Below, one piece after another: positions 1 through 7,424 of a stretch of 15,721 nucleotides of DNA (positions are counted from its first letter, which is position 1; the number at the start of each line of letters is the position of its first letter). Location: NCBI GenBank assembly GCA_009937085.1, contig JAACDD010000037.1:1-15721 (forward strand), written 5' to 3'. Position numbers and translations under genes: made by a program. The notes beneath the pieces are model-generated. The model did not search any database. It had not been told where the DNA came from and saw nothing but the letters and a program-made list of their open reading frames with translations. The DNA comes from Bacteroidota bacterium. Lineage in GTDB: Bacteria; Bacteroidota; Bacteroidia; Flavobacteriales; Flavobacteriaceae.

Positions 1-587
1 TCCTTGCAGTCGTGTTCTTTAAAATCATAGGGAATATGGTTTTGATCCCCATTCACCCACAAACCAGGCTTATTGAAATCCCGTTTTCCAAAGCGTGCAG
101 ACCACTGCTCTTGCGCTGCAAAATCAAAACCGTGACCAAACGCCCAAGTAGCTGGAGTATCGGGATCGTCAAGGTGCCACTTTCCAACAAAGGCAGTTTG
201 GTAGTTGGCTGCCTTAAACATTTCGCCGAGTGTGAAGGTATCAGCGTCAAGGTAAACCCCTTCCCATTTGTCGTCTCCAAAAAATCCGGCATTTCCACGA
301 ATGGGAACACGGGTTGAACTTTTGCCTGTTAGCAACACAGCCCTAGAGGGAGAGCAAACGGAATTTCCAGCATAAAAGTTAGTAAACCTCATACTCTTTG
401 CCGCAAGTGCGTCCAAGTGAGGGGTTTGGATTACTTGTTGCCCATAAGCACCTAATTCGTGATGACCCAAATCATCTGCCAACAATAAAACAATATTGGG
501 GCGCTTTGTTGTTTCGCGCTGACAGGCAGCGGCCAACATTAAGAGTAGTATTGATAGAAAACAGAAATTGATTTTTTGAATGTTCAT
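1..587 (-). CDS. Sulfatase (S1 family), lipoprotein; 3' end cut by window edge
   Basis: N-terminal 195 residues of a type I (formylglycine-dependent) sulfatase, a hydrolase that removes sulfate esters from sugars; the C-terminal part lies beyond the left edge. Visible: a lipoprotein signal peptide with lipobox AAAC (Cys22), the metal-binding Asp pair in LLLADDLG (Asp38-Asp39), the maturation motif CSPSR with the formylglycine-forming Cys78, then GKWHL (Lys136, His138), another conserved active-site block. The residues after Cys22 (QRETTK) lack an acidic export signal, so I infer a periplasmic-facing lipoprotein. The ATG at 587 is chosen because a normal signal peptide follows at once and it lies 16 bp after the preceding stop codon. 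It is the last gene of the operon seen here. Substrate and sulfatase subfamily cannot be set from this fragment, although the ADDLG/CSPSR/GKWHL pattern is typical of arylsulfatase-like enzymes in marine PULs. Confidence 0.93.
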   Translation of the reverse strand, partial: MNIQKINFCFLSILLLMLAAACQRETTKRPNIVLLLADDLGHHELGAYGQQVIQTPHLDALAAKSMRFTNFYAGNSVCSPSRAVLLTGKSSTRVPIRGNAGFFGDDKWEGVYLDADTFTLGEMFKAANYQTAFVGKWHLDDPDTPATWAFGHGFDFAAQEQWSARFGKRDFNKPGLWVNGDQNHIPYDFKEHDCK

Positions 588-603
588 CGCGCGAATTTTA
601 ACA

Positions 604-2640
604 TTACTCCATGCTTCTAAAAGACGAGGCAGGCAGTCCTTCTTTGTTAAACAAATTAATTTCAAAATAATTTTCCCATCCCAATCTCACTCCCTTCGGC
701 TGCGGAACTTTATTGGACCAAACCATTACTTCTTTTCCAACAATTCTTGCCTTGGCAGGGTAATACTTGCCATCCGTACCTGCAATTTCAAAATGTTTAA
801 TTGTGTTATCTGGACAATAGAGCCCCGAACCTGCATGTTCAAAAGAAACCAAAGCCCTGCCCATATTGAAACGCACAGACTTATAGATTGGACCAGAGTG
901 TACCAAATCAGTATAACCGTAATCTTTATTCAACGCCCAAAGTGCCAAACGGTCTCCCACTTCTTTTTTCTTTGGCGGATGTATCAACTTGTCGTCACCA
1001 ACATCTGTTGTTATGGCCATTCCAACGTTTGATTTTGCAAGTGTAAGCATTTGACTCTCTCGCAATTCGGCTGAGGTCATCCTTTCTGCTGCGTCTGTAC
1101 GCAATCCATACCCCGCAAAAGGGGCAATCTGAACGTAATAAAAAGGTAAGGCTTCGTTTTTCCATTGAGCACGCCAACTATCAATTACAGCAGGAAAAAG
1201 GGTTTTATATTCCTCTGCCCTTTGTTCATTCGACTCCCCTTGATACCAAATAAATCCTTTTATTGTATAGGGTGCCAATGGCGCAATCATACCATTATTA
1301 AGTGTAGTAGGTGAATTGGATTGATGCGGCATTCTATCTAGTGAAGCAAGTGCAATTTCCTCATCATTACTTTCAAGTTTATAAAAATCTCCGCCCGTGA
1401 GATAGCAAACCCTATTTAATTTCCAATCCTCATTTAGGGCTATTATTTTTTTTTCTCCAGCGTAAATACCTCTATTTCGATCTACATTTAAACCGCCTTC
1501 ACCCCAAACATCAATAAAGCGAATGGCTATGGTATTTTGTCCTTTTTTGAGCACATCGCTACTGAAGGTATATCGATTGGAGGCGACACCCCAATACTCT
1601 TTTCTACCAATCATTTCACCATTAATAAAAATCGTGTACAAGTCATCTGTCTCGCCCAAATCAAAGACCAAGTCGCCATCTGGTAGGCTATCTATGTTTA
1701 GCTGTTGTCTAATCCAACCGATTCCATTAAAATCATCTTTCTCGAAAGCTTCTCCAATACTAGTAACAGCTGCGTCTTGCCAGGCGTCGTCATTATAATC
1801 GCTAGACAGAAATTCCAAATGGGTTTTATCAACCCATTTAAAATTGTCTACTTCAATCAGGCTATCCCATTTAACTGAAGTGTGCTTGGCCACCCATTTG
1901 TTGTAAGGTGTATTAGGGTCATTTGCAATTTCTAATCGTTTTGAGGTGTTTTCAAAACCTTTTATTTTTTCAATTAAATCCAACCTAACCCAACTTTCAG
2001 CAGGACTGCCTCCCCAACTGGAATGAATCAAACCAATAGGAACGTTCAACTCTTGGTACAATTTTTTTCCGAAATAATAGGCGACAGCCGAAAACTCCCC
2101 AAGCGTTTCTGGCGTACATACAGCCCAGTTGCCTTCTATATTTTCCTGTGGCTCAAATGCAATAGTTCTTTTGACGGTAAACATTCTTATCTCAGGATAG
2201 TTGGCGTTGGCAATCTCCTCCTCAGCACCTTCAACCAACTCATGAACTTTGGCGTACCTAAAACCTTTCATGGGCATTTCCATATTGGATTGTCCTGAGG
2301 CTAACCATACTTCACCCATAAGGACATCCTCGATCTTAATGGTGTTTTTTTTGGACTTTACAGTTACTGTATGTGATTTGTTATCGGCTTTTGGCGTATT
2401 GAGTTGTACCATCCAGTTCCCTGTTTCGTCGGCAACCGTAGTGGCCTGCGCTCCCCAACTGCTGTGTAGGCTTACTTTTACTCCTTTTGTTGCTTGTCCC
2501 CAAAAGCTAACCAAAGTGTCTTGCTGCAACACCATATGGTCATTAAAAAGATTGTTTAAGCTTAATTCCGTAGGGCTGTTGGTCTGACATCCAATCAGAA
2601 ACAATACCATTAGTAGCGTTATTTTTTTCATTGTGGTCAT
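604..2640 (-). CDS. Sialate O-acetylesterase-like (SASA/SGNH) carbohydrate acetylesterase, lipoprotein
   Basis: 678 residues. Likely removes O-acetyl groups from a glycan. Seen: lipoprotein signal peptide ending LIGC (Cys18, numbered from the ATG at 2640); an N-terminal beta domain; SGNH block I as ASGQSNMEMP with nucleophile Ser118; GLIHSSWGGSPAESW near 204-217; an inserted galactose-binding-like jelly roll at about 280-385 (DDAW ... WIRQQ ... INGEMIG ... GQNTIAIR); WYQGESN at 465-471; and the catalytic DKLIHP block with His554. This is the architecture of the SASA family (DUF303), including plant-polysaccharide acetylesterases classed as CE20. The name 'sialate' is historical, and a plant or algal acetyl substrate is more likely in this PUL. 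A TTG at 2649 would give three more residues; ATGs at 2640 and 2631 are better, and 2631 (MKK) is equally possible. It starts 9 bp after the upstream sulfatase stop. No acidic export signal follows the lipid Cys. Confidence 0.92.
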   Translation of the reverse strand: MTTMKKITLLMVLFLIGCQTNSPTELSLNNLFNDHMVLQQDTLVSFWGQATKGVKVSLHSSWGAQATTVADETGNWMVQLNTPKADNKSHTVTVKSKKNTIKIEDVLMGEVWLASGQSNMEMPMKGFRYAKVHELVEGAEEEIANANYPEIRMFTVKRTIAFEPQENIEGNWAVCTPETLGEFSAVAYYFGKKLYQELNVPIGLIHSSWGGSPAESWVRLDLIEKIKGFENTSKRLEIANDPNTPYNKWVAKHTSVKWDSLIEVDNFKWVDKTHLEFLSSDYNDDAWQDAAVTSIGEAFEKDDFNGIGWIRQQLNIDSLPDGDLVFDLGETDDLYTIFINGEMIGRKEYWGVASNRYTFSSDVLKKGQNTIAIRFIDVWGEGGLNVDRNRGIYAGEKKIIALNEDWKLNRVCYLTGGDFYKLESNDEEIALASLDRMPHQSNSPTTLNNGMIAPLAPYTIKGFIWYQGESNEQRAEEYKTLFPAVIDSWRAQWKNEALPFYYVQIAPFAGYGLRTDAAERMTSAELRESQMLTLAKSNVGMAITTDVGDDKLIHPPKKKEVGDRLALWALNKDYGYTDLVHSGPIYKSVRFNMGRALVSFEHAGSGLYCPDNTIKHFEIAGTDGKYYPAKARIVGKEVMVWSNKVPQPKGVRLGWENYFEINLFNKEGLPASSFRSME

Positions 2641-2649
2641 TTTAAGCAA

Positions 2650-4374
2650 TTATTTAACTGGAGGTAACTTTGGTCTTTTGTGTGAATACATCACATCATG
2701 ATATTCAATCCTTGTCTGTGGATATATAACTTCTGTTATTGCGCCGTTATAAATTTTATGAATAACAGCTTTGTAACCTATTCTGTGCGCAATAATTTCT
2801 AGTGTGTCGTTGGGTCTACTGTCGATAGGTTGTTTATAATGCATCCATCCATAGTGAGGATTTTTCTCACTAGCGTATCTGAACCCCAACCTAGAGCCTG
2901 GTGTTATCGCTTCTAGCGCTACATCGAGATCATTAATTTTAATAATAGGCGCTTTGGTTTGCCTTACTTTCCTGTTGGGATAAAATGAGGCGATCAATTC
3001 TTTTTCATCAATTAATCCTTTATCGTCTATTTGTTTCATCCAGCGGACACATTCTTGTCTCATGGCAATCAAAATATCTTTGTATTGTGGATCTTCGGCA
3101 ATATTATTTAGTTCATAAGGGTCTTTTTCAGTGTCGAAAAGTTCCTCTTCTGCTTTGGATTGTCTGAACCACAGGGCTTGGTTTGCATCAAGCTCCCCCG
3201 CATCGCGCATCCGAAGCAATTCTCTCATTGACGGCAACCTTTCTCTAAAAGCAAGCGATAAGTAATAGGGTTTTTCAGGATTGAAATTTTTTAAATATTT
3301 AAATCTTTTGTCTCTTACAGCCCTTATCATGTCCACACTTTCATCAAATCTATCTGCATGTCCATGAATGTACTTGCGGTCAACTTTGGCCTTGTATTTT
3401 CCCTCAAAGGCTTGCCCTTGCATATAGGAAGGTGGCGCAATACCAGCCATGGACAAAAGTGTTGGGGGGAAGTCAACAAAACTGACAAGTCTATCGTCCC
3501 TTTTCTTAGCTCTTTGCTTGTTGGGATAACGTATTATTAGAGGCACTTTTAATCCAGAATCGTATAAAAGTCTTTTTTGTCTTGGAAGTGGCCCTCCGTG
3601 ATCACTGTAAAAAACAACTATGGTTTCTTCAAGCAAGCCGTCGTCTTCAAGTGCTTTTAGTTTTTCGCCTATCCATCGGTCTAAACTAATTACTCTTGAG
3701 TATACTTTTCTTAAATCGTATTCGGCTACGTTGTTTTGCGGAAGATACGGTGGAATATTAATGGGCGTATCGTTTGAAAGCAACATATTTTTATCGTCCC
3801 AGCTAGTGCCAAAAAAATTACCCTCGTGTGTAAGATTGAAATTGAAAATTGAGAAAAACGGGGTGTCGTTAGTCGGTCTGTTTCTCCAATGTGCCGTTTT
3901 GCTGGATTCGTCCCATGCCATAACCGATTGCTCGAATTGATAATCTCCTTTAGCGTTATTGGTGCAGTAATAGCCGTTTTCGCGCATGATATCACTGACC
4001 ATTTTAACCTCGGCAGGCGGAACAGCTTCGTAATCGATGATACCGCTTATTCTAGCGTTTGGTTCTTGCCACATGGTCCGCATATTATGCGCTCCAAGGG
4101 AACTTGCATACAATCCCGTTGCCAGGGTAGCCCTGCTTGGTGAACAAACCCCAGCAACTGAAAATGCCAAATCATAAACGACACCTTCTTTTGCTAGTCT
4201 GTCCAAATGTGGTGTGGGAGCTGTTTTATCACCATAAACGCTTAAATAGTCAGGGCTTAAGTCTTCGGCCACAAGCCAAAGAATATTATACGGTTTTTTG
4301 TCCGCTTCGTTGTCACAACCCAAAAGCATTAAACAACAAAACAGCACGATTAATAATCTGAAAATTTTATTCAT
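2650..4374 (-). CDS. Sulfatase (S1 family) with extra C-terminal beta-sandwich-like region, lipoprotein
   Basis: 574 residues. Formylglycine-dependent sulfatase expected to remove sulfate from a glycan. Seen: lipoprotein signal peptide with LLGC (Cys20) followed by DNEAD; AEDLSPDY near 36 with metal-binding Asp38; CSPSR with formylglycine Cys77; LTHEG near 181-185; and FYSDHGG with Asp258-His259. The core sequence (WLVAEDLSPDY, SLGAHNMR) resembles the heparan N-sulfatase-like branch of bacterial sulfatases, but the activity cannot be told from this. After the catalytic domain, residues about 475-545 (ALEAITPGSRLGFRYA ... WMHYKQPI ... AHRIGYKA) resemble the small FN3-like C-terminal module of hexosaminidases (CHB_HEX_C type), which is unusual for a sulfatase. 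The ATG overlaps the stop codon of the upstream esterase gene in an ATGA, pointing to translational coupling. The acidic residues after Cys20 would allow surface export. Confidence 0.94.
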   Translation of the reverse strand: MNKIFRLLIVLFCCLMLLGCDNEADKKPYNILWLVAEDLSPDYLSVYGDKTAPTPHLDRLAKEGVVYDLAFSVAGVCSPSRATLATGLYASSLGAHNMRTMWQEPNARISGIIDYEAVPPAEVKMVSDIMRENGYYCTNNAKGDYQFEQSVMAWDESSKTAHWRNRPTNDTPFFSIFNFNLTHEGNFFGTSWDDKNMLLSNDTPINIPPYLPQNNVAEYDLRKVYSRVISLDRWIGEKLKALEDDGLLEETIVVFYSDHGGPLPRQKRLLYDSGLKVPLIIRYPNKQRAKKRDDRLVSFVDFPPTLLSMAGIAPPSYMQGQAFEGKYKAKVDRKYIHGHADRFDESVDMIRAVRDKRFKYLKNFNPEKPYYLSLAFRERLPSMRELLRMRDAGELDANQALWFRQSKAEEELFDTEKDPYELNNIAEDPQYKDILIAMRQECVRWMKQIDDKGLIDEKELIASFYPNRKVRQTKAPIIKINDLDVALEAITPGSRLGFRYASEKNPHYGWMHYKQPIDSRPNDTLEIIAHRIGYKAVIHKIYNGAITEVIYPQTRIEYHDVMYSHKRPKLPPVK

Positions 4375-5282
4375 AATTGTTTATTGTATAACGCGTGAAA
4401 GAATGCTGCCATTTGTTTGGTGTGATGCGGCATTAAATTGTTCCCGCAATGGTCTCCATCTTCTTTTATAAGTAACTTACTATCAATATTTTTGGCTAAC
4501 AATGCTTCATGGAGAAGTTGACTTTGACATATAGGAACTGTTCTATCTTGAGCTCCTTGAAATATTAAAAATGGCGGGGTGTTTTCATCAATGTAATTCA
4601 CGGGGTTGGCAGCTTGTACCTTATCCGGGATGTCATAAATGTCCTCGCCAAAGAGTTTGGTTCTTTGCTTCATAGTTAATTTTTTATCTGATGTTATGGG
4701 GCAATCATAAAAAACAGATAAGTCTGTTGGACCATAAAAATCAACAACCGCATCAACGTGACTAGGGTATGTTAAGTATTCTCCAACAGCGCCCTCCACC
4801 GATTTATTATTTGATGACGTACCTGCCAAGGCAGCCAAATGACCGCCAGATGAGTAGCCAGCAATTCCGATAAAAGAAGGGTCAATTTTAAAATCTTCAG
4901 CCCTAGCCCTTAAAAATCGAATAACGGCTTTTACATCGTGAATTTGTGCAGGGAAAACAGCATCCAGTGTAGAAGAACGGTGGTTTATTGCTACAGTTGC
5001 AAACCCTTTTTTTGCAAGAGGCATAACAAAAACTTCTTTCTGGTAATCACTCAATTTTTTATCGTTAGACGTCCATGCACTACCATAAATCACGACAACT
5101 GCTGGATAATGCTTTCTGTTGTCATCAGGAAGGTAAATATCCATCATGTGATAGGTGTGATTATTCCCCGCATAGTTAACATTTGGCCATGTGGGAGTGG
5201 GTAATTGTTGGGCTGTTAATAGTCCATTTAATATCAAGGACACAAACCACAACCACAAAAAATTTAACATGCGCTTTTTCAT
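4371..5282 (-). CDS. Secreted alpha/beta-hydrolase, acetylxylan esterase / feruloyl esterase-like
   Basis: 303 residues. An alpha/beta-hydrolase-fold esterase of the type found in PULs that remove acetyl or aromatic acyl groups from glycans. Seen: a Sec signal peptide with probable cleavage after LLTA (residues 21-24) and no lipobox, so probably soluble and periplasmic; nucleophile elbow GYSSGGH with Ser144; acid Asp246 in GAQDRTVP; catalytic His278 in DGDHCG. The usual HGG oxyanion motif near the first strand is replaced by IYGSAW (66-70). The order and spacing match the BD-FAE/Axe-like group (COG0657/COG1506 type). It sits between an SGNH hydrolase (17 bp upstream) and a sulfatase (4 bp overlap downstream). 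The ATG at 5282 is the first start with a full signal peptide. Which acyl group it removes is not known from sequence; a peptidase role is unlikely in this setting. Confidence 0.88.
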   Translation of the reverse strand: MKKRMLNFLWLWFVSLILNGLLTAQQLPTPTWPNVNYAGNNHTYHMMDIYLPDDNRKHYPAVVVIYGSAWTSNDKKLSDYQKEVFVMPLAKKGFATVAINHRSSTLDAVFPAQIHDVKAVIRFLRARAEDFKIDPSFIGIAGYSSGGHLAALAGTSSNNKSVEGAVGEYLTYPSHVDAVVDFYGPTDLSVFYDCPITSDKKLTMKQRTKLFGEDIYDIPDKVQAANPVNYIDENTPPFLIFQGAQDRTVPICQSQLLHEALLAKNIDSKLLIKEDGDHCGNNLMPHHTKQMAAFFHALYNKQL

Positions 5283-5299
5283 TCTTTACATTTTAATGA

Positions 5300-6004
5300 T
5301 TACAACTTTTCACTTAAAGCGTCTTTTATAATTTCTTCCCACAATCCATAGCCTGCCTCACTCAAGTGTAGGCTATCCTTGACAAAATACTTGCCTTCAG
5401 GAGCACCGCGCTTATTAAAAAATTCATTTCTCGTGGAAATAAAATTCAAATTAGCGTTCTTTTCTGCATATGACTGGATAAGATCATTTGCTTTTGAGAT
5501 TTGACTCCAAACATGCCATCGAATAGGAGTTGGGGTGGTTTCTATAACAAAAATGGGTGTTTCATCCCCAAGCTGCTTGTGAATCTTTTTTGCAACTGCT
5601 TTGAGCAACTTTTTTATTTCTCTAGGCGTCAGATCTTGATGTATTTTGTCCCAGTCATTTGGACCGGTAATGTCATTAGCAACAAAAATAATTACAGCCT
5701 TGGCGGCTAATATATCTTTAATCAACCGATCTACGTAATGAATCAGATCGTAGTAGTGTGCGCCACCATATCCCCGCTTAACAACAACATAGGGTGCCAT
5801 GTCAGCTTCAATAGTATTCCATCTCCTAATACTTGAACTTCCTAAAAAAAGCAAGTAATCTTCTTTTTCTTCAAAATCTCTTAATCGTTCTAGCGCTTGG
5901 ATATCTTGCTCAAAAGTATATTTAAAAGCACTGTATTTTTGTTGTAAGGAACAACCTAGGGTTAGTGAAAAGAGCAATAAAGCAAGAAGATATTGCGTTT
6001 TCAT
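5300..6004 (-). CDS. SGNH/GDSL-family hydrolase, lipoprotein (putative carbohydrate esterase)
   Basis: 234 residues. A small single-domain SGNH hydrolase, probably a deacetylase acting on glycan fragments. Seen: lipoprotein signal peptide with LTLGC (Cys18); block I FLGSSSIRRW with the likely nucleophile Ser57; block II RGYGGAHYYD with Gly78 or Gly80; block III VANDITGPND with Asn110; block V DSLHLSEAGY with Asp210 and His213. All catalytic elements are present and the length is normal for the family. No acidic residues follow the lipid Cys (SLQQKY), so a periplasmic location is inferred. It starts 9 bp after the sulfatase stop and ends 17 bp before the next esterase start, so it is an internal operon gene. 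A lysophospholipase or thioesterase role is formally possible, but the neighbours favour a carbohydrate substrate. Confidence 0.9.
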   Translation of the reverse strand: MKTQYLLALLLFSLTLGCSLQQKYSAFKYTFEQDIQALERLRDFEEKEDYLLFLGSSSIRRWNTIEADMAPYVVVKRGYGGAHYYDLIHYVDRLIKDILAAKAVIIFVANDITGPNDWDKIHQDLTPREIKKLLKAVAKKIHKQLGDETPIFVIETTPTPIRWHVWSQISKANDLIQSYAEKNANLNFISTRNEFFNKRGAPEGKYFVKDSLHLSEAGYGLWEEIIKDALSEKL

Positions 6005-6013
6005 AATTGATAA

Positions 6014-7414
6014 CTAGTTTCGTGAAACAAGGGGGGTATTTGCAGCCGCTAACCATTCATCTAATAGCTTTCTGCCTTTGTTCAGCGTATCGTTAAAAGC
6101 TTTGTTGTTACATAGGTTTTTAGACTCTAACGGGTCGTTTTTCAAATCATAAAGCACTTCATAGGTTACCCCATATACAATACTGCGCACATACTTATAT
6201 TGACCAAAGCGCACCATTCTGCCAAATTGATTTTGACTAAAAAGCACATCAAAGTTTGTTTCTGTTGTTTCAGGTGAGATTATCTCTCTCTTAAAACTTC
6301 GTCCATCTAAGCCTTCAGGAACTGCTATACCTGCTAAGTCTAAAAGGGTCGGCATGATATCAATGGTTCCCACCAAGGCCCTTTCGTTGATTGATTTTGG
6401 CTGAATCAATTTAGGGTATTTGATGATGACTGGAGTTTTAGCAGACTCTTCATAGAAAGTAGTTTTGGCTATCAACTTGTGGCTTCCGGCCATTTCCCCG
6501 TGATCTGTAGTAAATAAAATGATGGTATTATCGTCTATACCCTGTGCCTCAACAGTTGCCAACAATTGACCAATTAATCTGTCTGTGTTTTCAATAAGCA
6601 ATTGGTAGGTGGCAATAAAACGCTTCCATTCGTCTTCGTTAAGCCCAAAGACTTCTTTATACATAAAGTCTTCGTGAAGAATCATCCCCTTTTCATAGGT
6701 AATGTTGTGGTTCTCTGGCAGGTTTGGACGCGGTTGAAAACGCAAATAAGGCTCGTCATCTGTTCGCGCAAAATGTATGGCATCGGCAAAGGTTGCTCCC
6801 TGCACCTTACCGCCCAAAACCCTACAGATATCGTGTGGGTTGATGAGCGATAATGTCATAAAGAAGGGCTTATCCCCTTTTTGATTAGATACATAATCAA
6901 CGGCATCTTCCGTGAAAATAGGGTCATAAGCAGAACCCTCTGCTAACATACCGCCATCTGAATGTGTCATGGAACCAAATTCACTGGCACTTGCATAGCC
7001 ATAACCTCCTGCATGTTCTTTTCCGAAATAGGCAACATTATAGCCTGCCTCCTTAAACGATTTACCCAAGGTTGTAAATACTTCAGCTTGGTCCAAAATT
7101 GAATCCCTAGCTAGGTTGAAGCCAACATCATTATTATGAGAATAAAGTCCCGTGAAAAGACTGGCTCTGGCAGGGGTACACAAGGGATAAGTGGAATAGG
7201 ATTGTGTAAACCTTATACCCGCAGCTGCCAAATGGTCTATCGCTGGAGTTTGAATGCCATTGTCATAATTTCCAGAACCATCAGCAACTTTTGTAGACCA
7301 TTGGTCAGAAATAATCAGTATCACATTAGGTGGTTGTTTTGAAGCCTCTTTATCGCTACAAGAAGCAACTACGATCAACCAACATAAAGCAACCATCCAG
7401 TGAATCTTTTTCAT
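6014..7414 (-). CDS. Sulfatase (S1 family, CTPAR type), lipoprotein
   Basis: 466 residues, a normal sulfatase length. Seen: lipoprotein signal peptide with VASC (Cys19) followed by SDKEASK, which could act as a surface export signal; ILIISDQWS with metal-binding Asp37; CTPAR with formylglycine Cys79 (the fourth position is Ala, not Ser as in the other two sulfatases here); YFGKEHAGG with Lys132 and His134; NPHD at 192-195; FTTDHGEM with Asp304-His305; and SHKLIAKTTFYEES with Lys313/Lys317. The SDQW opening and DHGEMAGSHKL block place it among arylsulfatase A / choline-sulfatase-like enzymes and make it a different subfamily from the other two. It lies directly downstream of GH43 (10 bp gap), so sulfate removal may be matched to pentose release. 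It needs a sulfatase-maturating enzyme, which is not encoded in the window. Confidence 0.95.
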   Translation of the reverse strand: MKKIHWMVALCWLIVVASCSDKEASKQPPNVILIISDQWSTKVADGSGNYDNGIQTPAIDHLAAAGIRFTQSYSTYPLCTPARASLFTGLYSHNNDVGFNLARDSILDQAEVFTTLGKSFKEAGYNVAYFGKEHAGGYGYASASEFGSMTHSDGGMLAEGSAYDPIFTEDAVDYVSNQKGDKPFFMTLSLINPHDICRVLGGKVQGATFADAIHFARTDDEPYLRFQPRPNLPENHNITYEKGMILHEDFMYKEVFGLNEDEWKRFIATYQLLIENTDRLIGQLLATVEAQGIDDNTIILFTTDHGEMAGSHKLIAKTTFYEESAKTPVIIKYPKLIQPKSINERALVGTIDIMPTLLDLAGIAVPEGLDGRSFKREIISPETTETNFDVLFSQNQFGRMVRFGQYKYVRSIVYGVTYEVLYDLKNDPLESKNLCNNKAFNDTLNKGRKLLDEWLAAANTPLVSRN

Positions 7415-7424
7415 TGTAATTCAT

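Noticed and set aside
12..1032. Plus-strand open frames opposite the left-edge sulfatase and the SASA gene
   Set aside because: They lie antisense to genes with intact catalytic motifs and their translations show no family features; the same holds for the other plus-strand frames across the window.
2641..2649. TTG start adding three residues to the SASA esterase
   Set aside because: ATGs at 2640 and 2631 give a normal lipoprotein signal peptide; the TTG adds nothing recognisable.
5826..5860. GSSS instead of GDSL in the SGNH hydrolase as a lost active site
   Set aside because: The Ser is retained and the FLGSSSIRRW form is common among Bacteroidota SGNH proteins; blocks III and V are intact.
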